A stretch of DNA of 12,217 nucleotides from Clostridiales bacterium UBA1316 (GCA_002307055.1 DBTM01000005.1:37568-49784); one strand, 5' to 3'; positions 1-7,803 are shown, counted from the first letter of the stretch. Numbers and translations are program-made. Notes: generated by a model from the sequence alone, not told the origin.

Positions 1-858
1 TCCTCCGCTTTTTCGACGATGCTGTCAGGCCGTTATGTGGAGATAAGGATGCTTCCGCTGTCATTTAAGGAGTTTTTAGTATTCAACAGTTTTGAGCCGA
101 GTGTGCCGACAGATGAAAAATTTCAAAAATATCTCCAGTTTGGCGGTATGCCCGCGGTGTCAGAGTATAACTTTAATCGGCAGCGCATTAACGATATGCT
201 CGAGGGTATATATGCCACGGTCATATTGAAGGATGTATTCGAACGCAATAAGATCGCAGACCAAGCGCTCCTGCAAAAAATCGTTGCTTTTCTTGCAGAC
301 AGCATCGGCAGCGTTGTTTCACCCAACAGCATAGGGAACTTTTTGGCCGGTCAAGGCGGCATCGACAAAGAAAAGGGCAAAAAGAACCCCGCGAGCAAAA
401 CCGTTGAGGCTTATATCGGGTATCTTCAGGACGCTTATGTTTTTTATGGCATTAAACGGTATGATATCAAAGGAAAGCAGCATCTGAAGACACTCGGCAA
501 GTACTATATCGTCGACACCGGCATACGCAATATGCTGCTCGGTTACCGCGATGCTGACCGCGGGCACATTCTTGAGAACGTTGTTTATCTTGAGCTTTTG
601 CGCCGAGACTACCGTGTATGCATCGGGAAGGTGGGCGAGCGCGAGGTTGACTTTATCGCCGAAAAACCGGAGCATAAGCTGTATATCCAAGTGACGGAAA
701 CGATGCTGGGCGAGGAAACCCGGCAGCGTGAGCTGGCTCCCCTCAGAGATATCCCTGACAACTATGAAAAAATAGTCCTGTCTTTGGACCGCAGCTTCAT
801 TAATTCTTATGACGGTATTAAAGCTATGAATATAGTAGATTTTCTGCTTGAAACATAG
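1..858 (+). CDS. AAA ATPase with DUF4143 C-terminal domain, 5'-truncated
   Basis: The reading frame is open from base 1, so the gene starts before the window and only 285 C-terminal residues are seen. The first residues (SSAFSTMLSGRYVEIRMLPL) match the end of the AAA_14 ATPase core, where 'LSGRY..i.l.PLSF.EF' is characteristic. The P-loop and Walker B would lie upstream. The rest is the DUF4143 domain, ending in a segment that resembles a PD-(D/E)xK nuclease core: ENVVYLELLRRDY (from base 574), then REVDFIAE and YIQV (bases 637-693). Members of this family are common, often isolated ATPases in anaerobes and archaea. Their cellular role is not established, although links to toxin-antitoxin or defence functions have been suggested. 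The gene ends at a TAG 2 bases before a strong terminator and faces the next gene tail to tail. The family call is firm; any function would be a guess. Confidence 0.88.
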   Translation, partial: SSAFSTMLSGRYVEIRMLPLSFKEFLVFNSFEPSVPTDEKFQKYLQFGGMPAVSEYNFNRQRINDMLEGIYATVILKDVFERNKIADQALLQKIVAFLADSIGSVVSPNSIGNFLAGQGGIDKEKGKKNPASKTVEAYIGYLQDAYVFYGIKRYDIKGKQHLKTLGKYYIVDTGIRNMLLGYRDADRGHILENVVYLELLRRDYRVCIGKVGEREVDFIAEKPEHKLYIQVTETMLGEETRQRELAPLRDIPDNYEKIVLSLDRSFINSYDGIKAMNIVDFLLET

Positions 859-860
859 AA

Positions 861-914
861 AAACCATGGGGATGGCTCTTGCGGCTTTAGCCGCGGGAAC
901 CATCCCCATGGTTT
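861..914. terminator. Two-way hairpin terminator between convergent genes
   Basis: A perfect 15-bp outer stem (861-875 with 900-914) encloses an inner stem around gcggc-ttta-gccgc that can extend through G-U pairs. On the plus strand it is followed by a short T-rich run, and on the minus strand by TTTTTCT. It lies between the stop codons of the DUF4143 gene and the minus-strand protease gene, so it can end both transcripts. Its right arm is shared with the hairpin at 2643-2681. Confidence 0.85.
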
Positions 915-921
915 ATTTGGC

Positions 922-2613
922 TTATGAGTTCAATGCAATTTCAACGGTGTACTGAGACTTGTTCTGACTCCAATATGCCGTTTCGATATCCTGCAAAGTG
1001 ATTATTTTACCACCGGTTTTAGTTCCGGAGGACACTTTAATAAACAGACACGGTAAATTGTGGTATAACACATTGGATATTTGTGTTATACCGTTGCTTT
1101 TGGTTAGCTCGGTATCCTGCAACGCGGATTGCCAGCCTCCGTCCGGCGCGATGCTGAGTCCGCCGTAGGATTTTACGGTTGCGCCGACAATTGGATTGCC
1201 GCTGTTATCGGTTACTTTTATATTAATTTTAACAAGCTTGGTTATATCCGCAATTTGATCGCATGTATACTGGTGATTGGCATTGTAGTTTATAATCATT
1301 GAGTTTACAGGCGAGAATTCAAAATTCTGCATAGTGTAAGTCGGCCATTGATAGCTGCCCACCATTGGATCGAGAGGATAGGTATTATATAAATTATATG
1401 TCCCCAGATTCGGCAGTTCCGGCGTTTGATCCGTATACTTAATGTACCACTCCGGTGAACCGAGCCCAAGCGAATGCCCTAATTCATGCAATATCCTGAA
1501 TAGCTCATTTTCATATTCGTTCCATCCGTATGATGTTGTCCTGTTTGCTGATCCCATTAAGATGGAATCATTCATAAACTCTGATATATATACCATGCCA
1601 AATGTCTTGCCATTTAAATATGCCGTCGTGTAGAAGGCCGTATTGTATACACCAAATACGCCCTTAAAATACTCATTCAGCTTTTCAGATGTATCAACAT
1701 CGCTGTGAGCGAATACGACAGTGATACCGCCATACATTGGATTGCTGCTGAAATTATTATCGTAAAAGTACTTTTCATCACTTGAGATTGATTTCAGCTC
1801 ATTATCGTCTGCATATGTACTGATTGTATTGAGAGCAAATCGTTTTTTTGTTGTTTTGGCAAAAACCGCATTAATATCGTTAATAATTGCATTTAGGTTT
1901 CTATCAAAATCCGGGTGGCGCAAAGCATATGTCTGGTCGACTAAGACGTTTATCTTCTCTGTATAGTCAGCAATGGGAATATCTGATCTATGCTCTTTAT
2001 AAAACGGCAGCCCGCTTTCTTTACATGCTGTGTTTTCTGTTTCTACTAGAACAGAGGCTAGAGCACTATTTGTAAATGGATTGGAGTTTAATGCTTTTTG
2101 AAATCCTATAGATTTTGCGAAACTGATAATATTATCCCACGAAAAATCCACATTTTGTTTATACCCCAACGATTCCAGCATTACCTTGTGGATCATCTGC
2201 GCTGTTGCGGGATCGTTTGGTTTAAATGACCCATCGGGATTACCTTCCCAACCAAGGCTGGGGTTTGATTTTAGGTATGATAGTACATTTTTCCCGCCTG
2301 GCCAAGCGACGGAGCCGGTATCAGTAAAATTTTCTGTCCCGTTATAAGCTAAAGCATCGGATTCCTTACCTGTCAATCTCAGCGAAATGATGGCAACTTG
2401 GAGTCTCGTGGATGTTTTTGCCAGATATTCCGGTGTTATCCCGAAGCCCTCTCCTGAAAGCAAGTTGAGTGACTGGCAAATCTGCACATCACTTTCACCG
2501 GATATATAGGGGCCTCCGGATGCCAAAACAGTCTGCGGAAATATTGTTAAAATCATCGCAATAATGACGATACAGATGATAGGTTTATTAAATGCTGTAT
2601 CTGACCGTTTCAT
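922..2613 (-). CDS. Secreted SLH-domain protein with metzincin-like zinc protease domain
   Basis: 563 residues. The N-terminus is a signal peptide: basic start (MKR...K), hydrophobic core at about 11-29 and probable cleavage after VLA (31). Residues ~43-190 look like S-layer-homology modules, clearest at GNPDGSFKPNDPATA (124-138), which suggests attachment to the cell wall. The catalytic region has HELGH at 376-380 followed by SLGLGSPEW. This is the HExxHxxG zinc motif of metzincins, but Ser386 sits where the third ligand (His or Asp) is expected. NSMIINY (437-443) could be the Met-turn. Residues ~462-560 resemble an Ig-like or carboxypeptidase-regulatory beta domain (VTDNSGNPIVGATV). The start has a GAGGT site about 10 bases upstream. 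The gene is visibly AT-richer than its neighbours and sits alone between two similar hairpins. An extracellular peptidase is the likely role; the substrate is unknown. It could be inactive if no other residue supplies the third zinc ligand. Confidence 0.75.
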   Translation of the reverse strand: MKRSDTAFNKPIICIVIIAMILTIFPQTVLASGGPYISGESDVQICQSLNLLSGEGFGITPEYLAKTSTRLQVAIISLRLTGKESDALAYNGTENFTDTGSVAWPGGKNVLSYLKSNPSLGWEGNPDGSFKPNDPATAQMIHKVMLESLGYKQNVDFSWDNIISFAKSIGFQKALNSNPFTNSALASVLVETENTACKESGLPFYKEHRSDIPIADYTEKINVLVDQTYALRHPDFDRNLNAIINDINAVFAKTTKKRFALNTISTYADDNELKSISSDEKYFYDNNFSSNPMYGGITVVFAHSDVDTSEKLNEYFKGVFGVYNTAFYTTAYLNGKTFGMVYISEFMNDSILMGSANRTTSYGWNEYENELFRILHELGHSLGLGSPEWYIKYTDQTPELPNLGTYNLYNTYPLDPMVGSYQWPTYTMQNFEFSPVNSMIINYNANHQYTCDQIADITKLVKINIKVTDNSGNPIVGATVKSYGGLSIAPDGGWQSALQDTELTKSNGITQISNVLYHNLPCLFIKVSSGTKTGGKIITLQDIETAYWSQNKSQYTVEIALNS

Positions 2614-2642
2614 TAGATTCTAACCTCATTTCATAAAACAGA

Positions 2643-2681
2643 GGGATGGTTCTTCGCGGTATAAGCCGCGGGAACCATCCC
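2643..2681 (-). terminator. Hairpin terminator of the flavoenzyme gene
   Basis: A 10-bp outer stem (2643-2652 with 2672-2681) encloses an inner GC stem (cgcgg with ccgcg type pairing). Read on the minus strand it lies 15 bases after the TAA of the flavoenzyme gene and is followed by TGTTTTATG, a short U-rich tail. It stands just before the ribosome site of the protease gene, so the two minus-strand genes are probably separate transcripts. It shares 19 bases (agccgcgggaaccatcccc, 2664-2682) with the hairpin at 889-907. Confidence 0.75.
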
Positions 2682-2695
2682 CCGTTTAATTGGTT

Positions 2696-4702
2696 TTAGA
2701 TATGCAGCGCGGCCTGGAAGGCGCCGTTGACGGCGGCGGAGACGTTGCCGCCGATTTTTTTGGCGTCGCCGACGATGTAGCATTCGGTTTCGGGAGCGGC
2801 GCGGCGCAGCTCGGCGATGAGCGCGTGGTCGATGCGCATGCCCATGGCGAGGAGGACGGTGTCGGCTTCGATGGTAAAGGTCTGGCCGTCAGGGCCTTTT
2901 GCGATGATGCCGGTATCGGTGACTTCGACGATGGAGGTGCTGTACTGGATGGTGATGCCCTTTTCTCCGAGAATCTGGGGCAGCTCGCTCATCATGAAGG
3001 CCGGCTTCGGCATCATATCGATGAGGCCGGTGATTTCTCTGCCGTCCTCGGCGAAGTCGTGCGCGGCTTCCATGCCGACATCGCCTGCACCGACAACAAC
3101 GACCTTTTTGCCGACCTTGGCGCGGTATTTTGTTTCAGCATCGGCAGCCCACATGACGCTCGGCTTGGTGATGCCGGGAATGCTGCGGGGAATGAGCGGA
3201 TCGGCGCCGACGGCGATGACAATGGCGTCGTAACCCTCTACTTCGAGCATCTTGGCGGTCGCCGCCGTGTTGAACAGGATTTTGGCTTTGCCTGCTTTAA
3301 TAATCTTTTGGGTTTGTCTGTTCAGCCATTTGACGTAGTCTCTCATGTCAATTTTGAGCGGGGGCGCGGCGGCGCCGTTGAGGCAGCCGGCGATACGGTC
3401 GGATTTTTCATAAACAGTGACATCGTGGCCGCGCTCGACGAGTGTGAACATTGCCTGCAGACCGGCAGGGCCGGCACCGACGACGGCAACTTTTTTCTTC
3501 TGCTTGGCAATCGGCACTTCACCGTCGCGCAGATAGCTGGTCATGCCGGAAATGGGGTTGATGGCGCAGTTGATGACCTTCGGCCCGCCCAGGCGCATGG
3601 CGCACGCGTTGCAGCGCAGGCAGGGGCGAATATCTTCCGAACGGTTCGCTGCCGCCTTCTTGGGCATTTCGGGGTCGGCCATGAGCGGACGGCACATCGC
3701 GACGAAATCGCACCAGCCCTTGGAGAGATACTCCTCGGCAAGGTCGACGCTCGTGATGGAGCCGACAGCCGTCAGGCGGATATCGCCCTGGAAGTAGTCT
3801 TTTATCTGTTCTGTCCAATGCACGTTGAAGCCGCGCTTCATGGTGGAGCCCTGGAGCCAATAACGCATATACGCCATCAGGCCTTCGGAGTGCAGTCCGG
3901 CGGAGACGTTGAACATGTCGACGCCATGATCCTTGAGGATTTTCATGAGCTTCATGGTCTCTTCGATATGCATGCCGTCGCCGATGATCTCATCGGCGGA
4001 GATGCGGTAGTCGATGACAAAGTTTTTGCCGCAGAGCTCACGGGTCTTCTCAACAACCTCAATGGCAAAACGCGCGCGGTTTTCAAGAGAGCCGCCGTAT
4101 TTGTCCGTCCGCTTATTATAGTGCGGAGAGGTGAACTGGGAAATCAGATTGCCGTGGCCGCCGTGCAGCAGCGCGATATCCATGCCGGCCTTCTGCATGC
4201 GTTTGCAGGCCATGGCGTATTTCATGACGGTTTCGTCAATTTTTTTCTGGTCCATTTCGATGGGGATATAGGGTTGACGTCCAGCCATAGCGGCACGCAT
4301 TTTTTCGCTGTCGCCGGGGATCGGACTGGAGGTAAAGGGCACATGGCCGACGGCTTCAAACGTTGTATCCTTGCCGTTGTGGTTGACCTCAAGCGAGGCG
4401 TGGCAGTCGAATTCCTGCGCCATCTCGGCGTACCAGGACATCGGCAGAACGCTGTGGTCACTGGCTAAATCCAGCTGGCATTCCTCATCCTTGCACTCGG
4501 AAATATCAATGGATGAGTTGCCGACGTAAAGAATGGACGCGCCGCCGCGGGCGAACATACGGAACCAGTCGACGAACTGGTGTGTCACCAGCCCGTCGGG
4601 GCTTGCCAGGTTCGGGGACGGAGGCGCCAGGATGATGCGGTTTTTAAAGTCGACGTCGTTGATTCTGATCGGGGAAAAAAGATGCGTGTAATTGGATGCC
4701 AT
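2696..4702 (-). CDS. NADH:flavin oxidoreductase, FMN/[4Fe-4S]/FAD type (enoate reductase/BaiH-like)
   Basis: 668 residues, the usual length for the multidomain old-yellow-enzyme branch that includes 2,4-dienoyl-CoA reductase, 2-enoate reductase, BaiCD/BaiH and trimethylamine dehydrogenase. Residues 1-345 form the FMN-binding TIM barrel, with the substrate-site signature HGGHGNLISQFTSPHYNKRT (180-199; His180 and His183) and YGGSLENR just after. Cys361, Cys364, Cys367 and Cys379 (CLRCNAC...C) bind a [4Fe-4S] cluster with CxxCxxC spacing as in trimethylamine dehydrogenase. Residues ~402 onward form an FAD fold (VVGAGPAG, 407-414), with a nested NAD(P) fold (VVVVGAGDVG, 534-543). The C-terminus returns to the FAD domain (IVGDAKKIGG). 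The protein has no signal peptide and is cytoplasmic. It probably passes electrons from NAD(P)H via FAD and Fe-S to FMN to reduce an activated C=C bond. The exact substrate (enoate, cinnamate-like acid, steroid or enoyl-CoA) cannot be read from the sequence. The start has AAAGGAG 9 bases upstream. It appears to be monocistronic. Confidence 0.9.
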   Translation of the reverse strand: MASNYTHLFSPIRINDVDFKNRIILAPPSPNLASPDGLVTHQFVDWFRMFARGGASILYVGNSSIDISECKDEECQLDLASDHSVLPMSWYAEMAQEFDCHASLEVNHNGKDTTFEAVGHVPFTSSPIPGDSEKMRAAMAGRQPYIPIEMDQKKIDETVMKYAMACKRMQKAGMDIALLHGGHGNLISQFTSPHYNKRTDKYGGSLENRARFAIEVVEKTRELCGKNFVIDYRISADEIIGDGMHIEETMKLMKILKDHGVDMFNVSAGLHSEGLMAYMRYWLQGSTMKRGFNVHWTEQIKDYFQGDIRLTAVGSITSVDLAEEYLSKGWCDFVAMCRPLMADPEMPKKAAANRSEDIRPCLRCNACAMRLGGPKVINCAINPISGMTSYLRDGEVPIAKQKKKVAVVGAGPAGLQAMFTLVERGHDVTVYEKSDRIAGCLNGAAAPPLKIDMRDYVKWLNRQTQKIIKAGKAKILFNTAATAKMLEVEGYDAIVIAVGADPLIPRSIPGITKPSVMWAADAETKYRAKVGKKVVVVGAGDVGMEAAHDFAEDGREITGLIDMMPKPAFMMSELPQILGEKGITIQYSTSIVEVTDTGIIAKGPDGQTFTIEADTVLLAMGMRIDHALIAELRRAAPETECYIVGDAKKIGGNVSAAVNGAFQAALHI

Positions 4703-4792
4703 ATGTATATACTCCTTTCAATATTTAACAAGTTATGACGGCGGACGGACTGCGCGCTATGCGCGGCTGCCCCATTATCATCTATTTTAGTT

Positions 4793-4820
4793 ATATTATC
4801 ATAAAATTGAAAAGAAGCAA
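4793..4820 (-). promoter_or_regulatory. Candidate sigma-A promoter for the flavoenzyme gene
   Basis: On the minus strand, TTGCTT (4815-4820) is followed after 16 bases by TAATAT (4793-4798), preceded by TGA that makes an extended -10. Transcription would start near 4786, giving a leader of about 80 bases. It is prediction by eye in an AT-rich patch. Confidence 0.4.
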
Positions 4821-4873
4821 CTGTTGTTGCCTGAAAAAAATGCTGAGAACGGTTCGCAGATTGCTTTATGGCA

Positions 4874-4901
4874 TTGCAATTTCCAGTAATTATGCTAATG
4901 T
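4874..4901 (+). promoter_or_regulatory. Candidate sigma-A promoter for the esterase gene
   Basis: TTGCAA (4874-4879) is followed after 16 bases by TAATGT (4896-4901), with TGC before it as an extended -10. The predicted start of RNA near 4908 lies just upstream of a GGAGG site (4920-4924) and the TTG codon at 4933, so the promoter and the chosen start codon support each other. Confidence 0.4.
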
Positions 4902-4932
4902 AGAAAAAACGAGGGATTTGGAGGAAAGAATA

Positions 4933-7413
4933 TTGGAAAAGAAACCGACAGGACGCTTAGCCGCGTCAAATAATATAAAGCCGCTCAGCGCTATGTTCAC
5001 GACGGATACCGTCACAGTAGACGGCGTAGCTGACGCGGCGTATGCCAAGGCTGAAAAAAGCGTTATTGGCCATGTTAAGGACGGTGTTATTGCCGCCGAT
5101 TACAGCGGCGAGACATCGACATCGGGGACGGTACAGGCGGTGTGGGACGGGTGGACGCTCTATCTGTTTGTGGATGTGACCGACAATACCCCGGCGTATA
5201 ACAGCACTTACGCGTCAAAGAACAAGGCGGAGGCCATCGGCGACGGCGATACATACGATTGGGCGCTGTGGAATGCCGGAGACCGCGAAAACTGGCATAA
5301 AGCAGGTATGTATAATAACGGCGACGCGGTGGAGTTCTCAATCGATTTCTGGAACGACAAGGTGCCGAAGTTCCAGGATGATGACGGGCTCTTCAGCATC
5401 ACGCGGGACGGCTGCCTCACCTATTACGCCGAGGGCATGGTGAAAAACCACAGCTCGGCGTATGCACAGACCGAAAACCGCGAGTACAACAACCGCGTTA
5501 AAGCCTGGGCCGCGCGGGAGAAGGAGGATGGTTCGGGTTATTGCGTCGAGCTCGCTCTGGCGCTGTACGCGTGGGATTGGGAATATGATGAAAACGGCTG
5601 CCTGATGGCCTATGAATATCGAATCGGCAACGGCAGCCGGTACGGTGTTGACATCATGATCGGGGACAGCCTGACTGATGACAGCAGCCGCGGCGCGCGC
5701 GTTTACTGGAGCCATAACGATAACAGCCTGCCGTTTTCCAGCAGGGACTTCAATGCCGACTGGGGCGAAATTACATTGACAGGCTGGCTCGGAGAGGACT
5801 TCGCTTATGATGACTGGAATTTGACCAACGCCATCCGCTTTACTGAATCGGCCTCCCTGCAAAAAGGCGTCTGGAGCGGCGAGACACAGCGGGAACTGGA
5901 TAAGGCGCTGGAAAATGCCAAGGCCACAGCAGGTTCGTTAAAGCCAGCCAAGGGCGCATTAAAAAAGACCATCGGCTGGCTGGATCAGGCGATCTGCGAT
6001 GAAGCGGCAAAACGCCTGATAAAGGCGGTCAACGCGCTGCGTTGGGCGGATACCAAATATCCCGATCCGCTCGAGCTCAAGGCGTGCTTTACCCTGCCCA
6101 ACGTTTATGAATTTTTCGACGGGACCGCTGTACAATCAGCCGGGGACTGGGCAGCCCGCCGCCGGGAGATACTCGATTTGGCGCAATTCTACGAATACGG
6201 GTATAAGCCTGCCCCGCCCGACTGCCTCACGGTGGACAGCGCCGTGCTCACGCAAGAGAGCGTGTTTTCTTGGATAACCGGGAAAAACGAGGACATTTCT
6301 TATTATAAAATAACCGTGACAGTTACCTATGGAGACGCTTCGGCGTCGACCTTCTTCAAGCTCGAATTGCCGGCTCAAGAGCAAATTGCCGATTCCGGGC
6401 ACACGGGGGCGCGCCCGGTGATGCTGAGCTTTGACGCCGCGGTGACCGATTATCTGGAAGCCGGTTACGCGGTTTTGACCATTCCGGCAAGCGATATCAC
6501 CGACGACCGCAACGACCCGTGGTCCGGCCGCTCGGGGTTTATGCGGCACTTCTTCCCGTACGACCGCTCCTCCGTAAAGGAGATCAGCAACGAGATGGCG
6601 GCCGCGTGGGAGTGCTCCGTCGCCATCGACACGCTTGAGAAGCTTGTCGCCGACAAGGCGGAAATCGGAGAATACGGCACGGCCGACAGGCTGCTGGACA
6701 CCGGCAAGCTGGCGGTAACCGGCTTTTCTATCTGCGGCAAGTACGCGTTCGTATCCGCGGTATTCGATGAACGCATCAGCGTCTGCGTTCCCGGCGCCGC
6801 CGGGTGCACCGGCCCGTCCGTATACCGCTATGTCCTCCGCGAAGGAGGTTTGGTTTGGTCCTGGGGCGTCTCGACCGGTTCGGAGGTCCTGGCGGACACC
6901 ATCCGCCACAACCCGGGCCGCACCATCGAGCTCTGCCGCCGGTTTTTGACGCCGGGGCGCTTTTATAAGCTTTTTGACGGCGCCGGTAACGGTGCGCACG
7001 GCTACGGTGAACGCCTGCCCTACGACCACGAGGAGCTGGTGGCATCGCTTGCCCCGCGCGCCATTGTCTTGCAATCGACAATCGATGACTATGCCGACCA
7101 GTCCGTCGGCGACGCGCTGAGCCTGACGCTGGCAAAGACGATTTATCACTGGCTGGGCTATGATCAGGACAGACTGGTCATGCACAACTTCCGCGACGGC
7201 ACCGACCACGGCTCAGCTTACCACGGGGAGGACAGCGCTCAGCGCCAACGCACAATCGAGTACATGAACTGGTACTTCTACGGCGCCCCCATCTCTGAAG
7301 CGACCCTCAGGCACCTGCAGACAGACCCGTTTTATGCGGACGTGATTGACGGCGAGGATGGCTACACCCGCAACTTCGGCGGCTTGACAGCAATGGCCCC
7401 GTGGCTGGATTAA
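4933..7413 (+). CDS. CBM9-CE15 protein, glucuronoyl esterase-like
   Basis: 826 residues from a TTG start at 4933, chosen because GGAGG (4920-4924) is 8 bases upstream. ATGs further up (4735, 4759, 4840) lack ribosome sites and lie in promoter-like DNA. Residues ~20-286 form a CBM9-type carbohydrate-binding domain (TVTVDGVADAAY start; AVWDGWTLYLFVDVTD; GDAVEFSIDF; ADWGEITLTGW end). Residues ~300-372 form a helical FIVAR-like linker. Residues ~375-826 match CE15 4-O-methyl-glucuronoyl esterases: WAARRREILDLAQFYEYG, PVMLSFDAA, GFSICGKYAFVSAVFDER (Ser599 in the nucleophile elbow), LPYDHEELVASLAPRAIVL, and His759 in DGTDHG. CE15 enzymes cleave ester links between glucuronoxylan and lignin. Two changes stand out: the usual G-C-S-R-x-G-K elbow reads GFSICGK (Arg to Ile), and the acid expected about 23 residues after the Ser is Ala (PGAAGC). 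No signal peptide is visible, which is odd for this family. It appears to be a single-gene unit. The fold call is firm, activity less so. Confidence 0.75.
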   Translation: MEKKPTGRLAASNNIKPLSAMFTTDTVTVDGVADAAYAKAEKSVIGHVKDGVIAADYSGETSTSGTVQAVWDGWTLYLFVDVTDNTPAYNSTYASKNKAEAIGDGDTYDWALWNAGDRENWHKAGMYNNGDAVEFSIDFWNDKVPKFQDDDGLFSITRDGCLTYYAEGMVKNHSSAYAQTENREYNNRVKAWAAREKEDGSGYCVELALALYAWDWEYDENGCLMAYEYRIGNGSRYGVDIMIGDSLTDDSSRGARVYWSHNDNSLPFSSRDFNADWGEITLTGWLGEDFAYDDWNLTNAIRFTESASLQKGVWSGETQRELDKALENAKATAGSLKPAKGALKKTIGWLDQAICDEAAKRLIKAVNALRWADTKYPDPLELKACFTLPNVYEFFDGTAVQSAGDWAARRREILDLAQFYEYGYKPAPPDCLTVDSAVLTQESVFSWITGKNEDISYYKITVTVTYGDASASTFFKLELPAQEQIADSGHTGARPVMLSFDAAVTDYLEAGYAVLTIPASDITDDRNDPWSGRSGFMRHFFPYDRSSVKEISNEMAAAWECSVAIDTLEKLVADKAEIGEYGTADRLLDTGKLAVTGFSICGKYAFVSAVFDERISVCVPGAAGCTGPSVYRYVLREGGLVWSWGVSTGSEVLADTIRHNPGRTIELCRRFLTPGRFYKLFDGAGNGAHGYGERLPYDHEELVASLAPRAIVLQSTIDDYADQSVGDALSLTLAKTIYHWLGYDQDRLVMHNFRDGTDHGSAYHGEDSAQRQRTIEYMNWYFYGAPISEATLRHLQTDPFYADVIDGEDGYTRNFGGLTAMAPWLD

Positions 7414-7423
7414 GGATTTCCCT

Positions 7424-7451
7424 TGGTTTGCGCTAACGCGCGGGGGAACCA
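7424..7451 (+). terminator. Weak hairpin just after the esterase gene
   Basis: TGGTT (7424-7428) pairs with AACCA (7447-7451), and inside it GCGC-taac-GCGC forms a second stem with an uneven bulge. It begins 11 bases after the TAA and resembles the GGGAACCA hairpins near the protease gene, but no U-run follows. It may be a terminator or a decayed member of the same hairpin family. Confidence 0.35.
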
Positions 7452-7490
7452 CCTCGGCGCTGCGCGCCACCCCTCCACAGGAGGGGTATT
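7447..7490. repeat. Multi-hairpin intergenic repeat, copy 1
   Basis: After AACCACCTC come a GC hairpin (ggcgc-tgc-gcgcc, 7456-7468) and a perfect 7-bp hairpin (cccctcc-aca-ggagggg, 7470-7486). The order (AAyC..CC, GC-rich hairpin, A, then a CTCC/GGAG hairpin) is the same as in the copies at 7689-7748 (opposite strand) and 12193 onward, although the bases differ. Confidence 0.5.
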
Positions 7491-7550
7491 GGACGACTTA
7501 TCGATAACGGCGGGGAGTGCTCGCCAGTATATGTCCCCGAAAGTATAATG

Positions 7551-7589
7551 AATCTGCGGGTACGGCGCAAAGCCGCTCACCCGCAGATT
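7551..7589. terminator. Nested hairpin, likely terminator
   Basis: An 11-bp perfect outer stem (7551-7561 aatctgcgggt with 7579-7589) encloses cggc-gcaaa-gccg (7563-7575). The tail is GCTGTTTATGG, only moderately U-rich. It is the strongest hairpin downstream of the esterase and probably ends that transcript, or one coming from the other side. Confidence 0.5.
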
Positions 7590-7688
7590 GCTGTTTATGG
7601 GGATTTATAAATATTTATGCTATAGTATTCAAAAATCGCCTATAAAAACCGTTTTGAGAACGACTATATAGTGAGGCAAAAAAATATT

Positions 7689-7748
7689 GCCTGAAAGTTT
7701 CTCAGGCTCCTTTGGAAAAGGAGCTCCCGCCGCAGCGGGTGAGGATTG
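7689..7748. repeat. Multi-hairpin intergenic repeat, copy 2
   Basis: Three consecutive hairpins are seen: gcctga/tcaggc (7689-7694 with 7702-7707), gctcctt/aaggagc (7706-7712 with 7718-7724) and cccgc/gcggg (7726-7730 with 7735-7739), ending in tgaggattg. Bases 7724-7748 recur exactly, as reverse complement, at 12193-12217. The layout fits non-coding dispersed repeats found between genes in many Clostridia. Confidence 0.7.
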
Positions 7749-7778
7749 TATCCTGTGCCGCGTAACGCCGCATAAGTT

Positions 7779-7803
7779 GGGCAGACACGAGGTACGCCTA
7801 CCC
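7779..7803. repeat. CCTAC-ended palindromic repeat, degenerate copy
   Basis: GGGCAGACACGAGGTACGCC followed by TACCC. The 13 bases gcagacacgaggt (7781-7793) recur exactly at 8854-8866. The right arm is imperfect here (GGTACGCC in place of GGTCTGCC), which breaks the palindrome. Confidence 0.5.

Noticed and set aside
2690..4468. 592-codon open frame on the plus strand
   Set aside because: It lies wholly antisense to the flavoenzyme gene, its protein is a low-complexity mix rich in Asp, Gly, Ala and His with no family signature, and it comes from the codon bias of the opposite strand.
4735..4932. Longer start for the CBM9-CE15 gene
   Set aside because: The extra 66 codons run through AT-rich promoter-like DNA and none of the ATGs there has a ribosome site; the TTG at 4933 has a good one.
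6136..7209. 357-codon open frame on the minus strand
   Set aside because: It is antisense to the CE15 domain, whose motifs are clear on the other strand; no family resemblance is seen in this one.
7689..7748. CRISPR array or structured RNA
   Set aside because: The hairpins are adjacent and different from one another, without regular spacers, and the same block occurs inverted elsewhere as a repeat.
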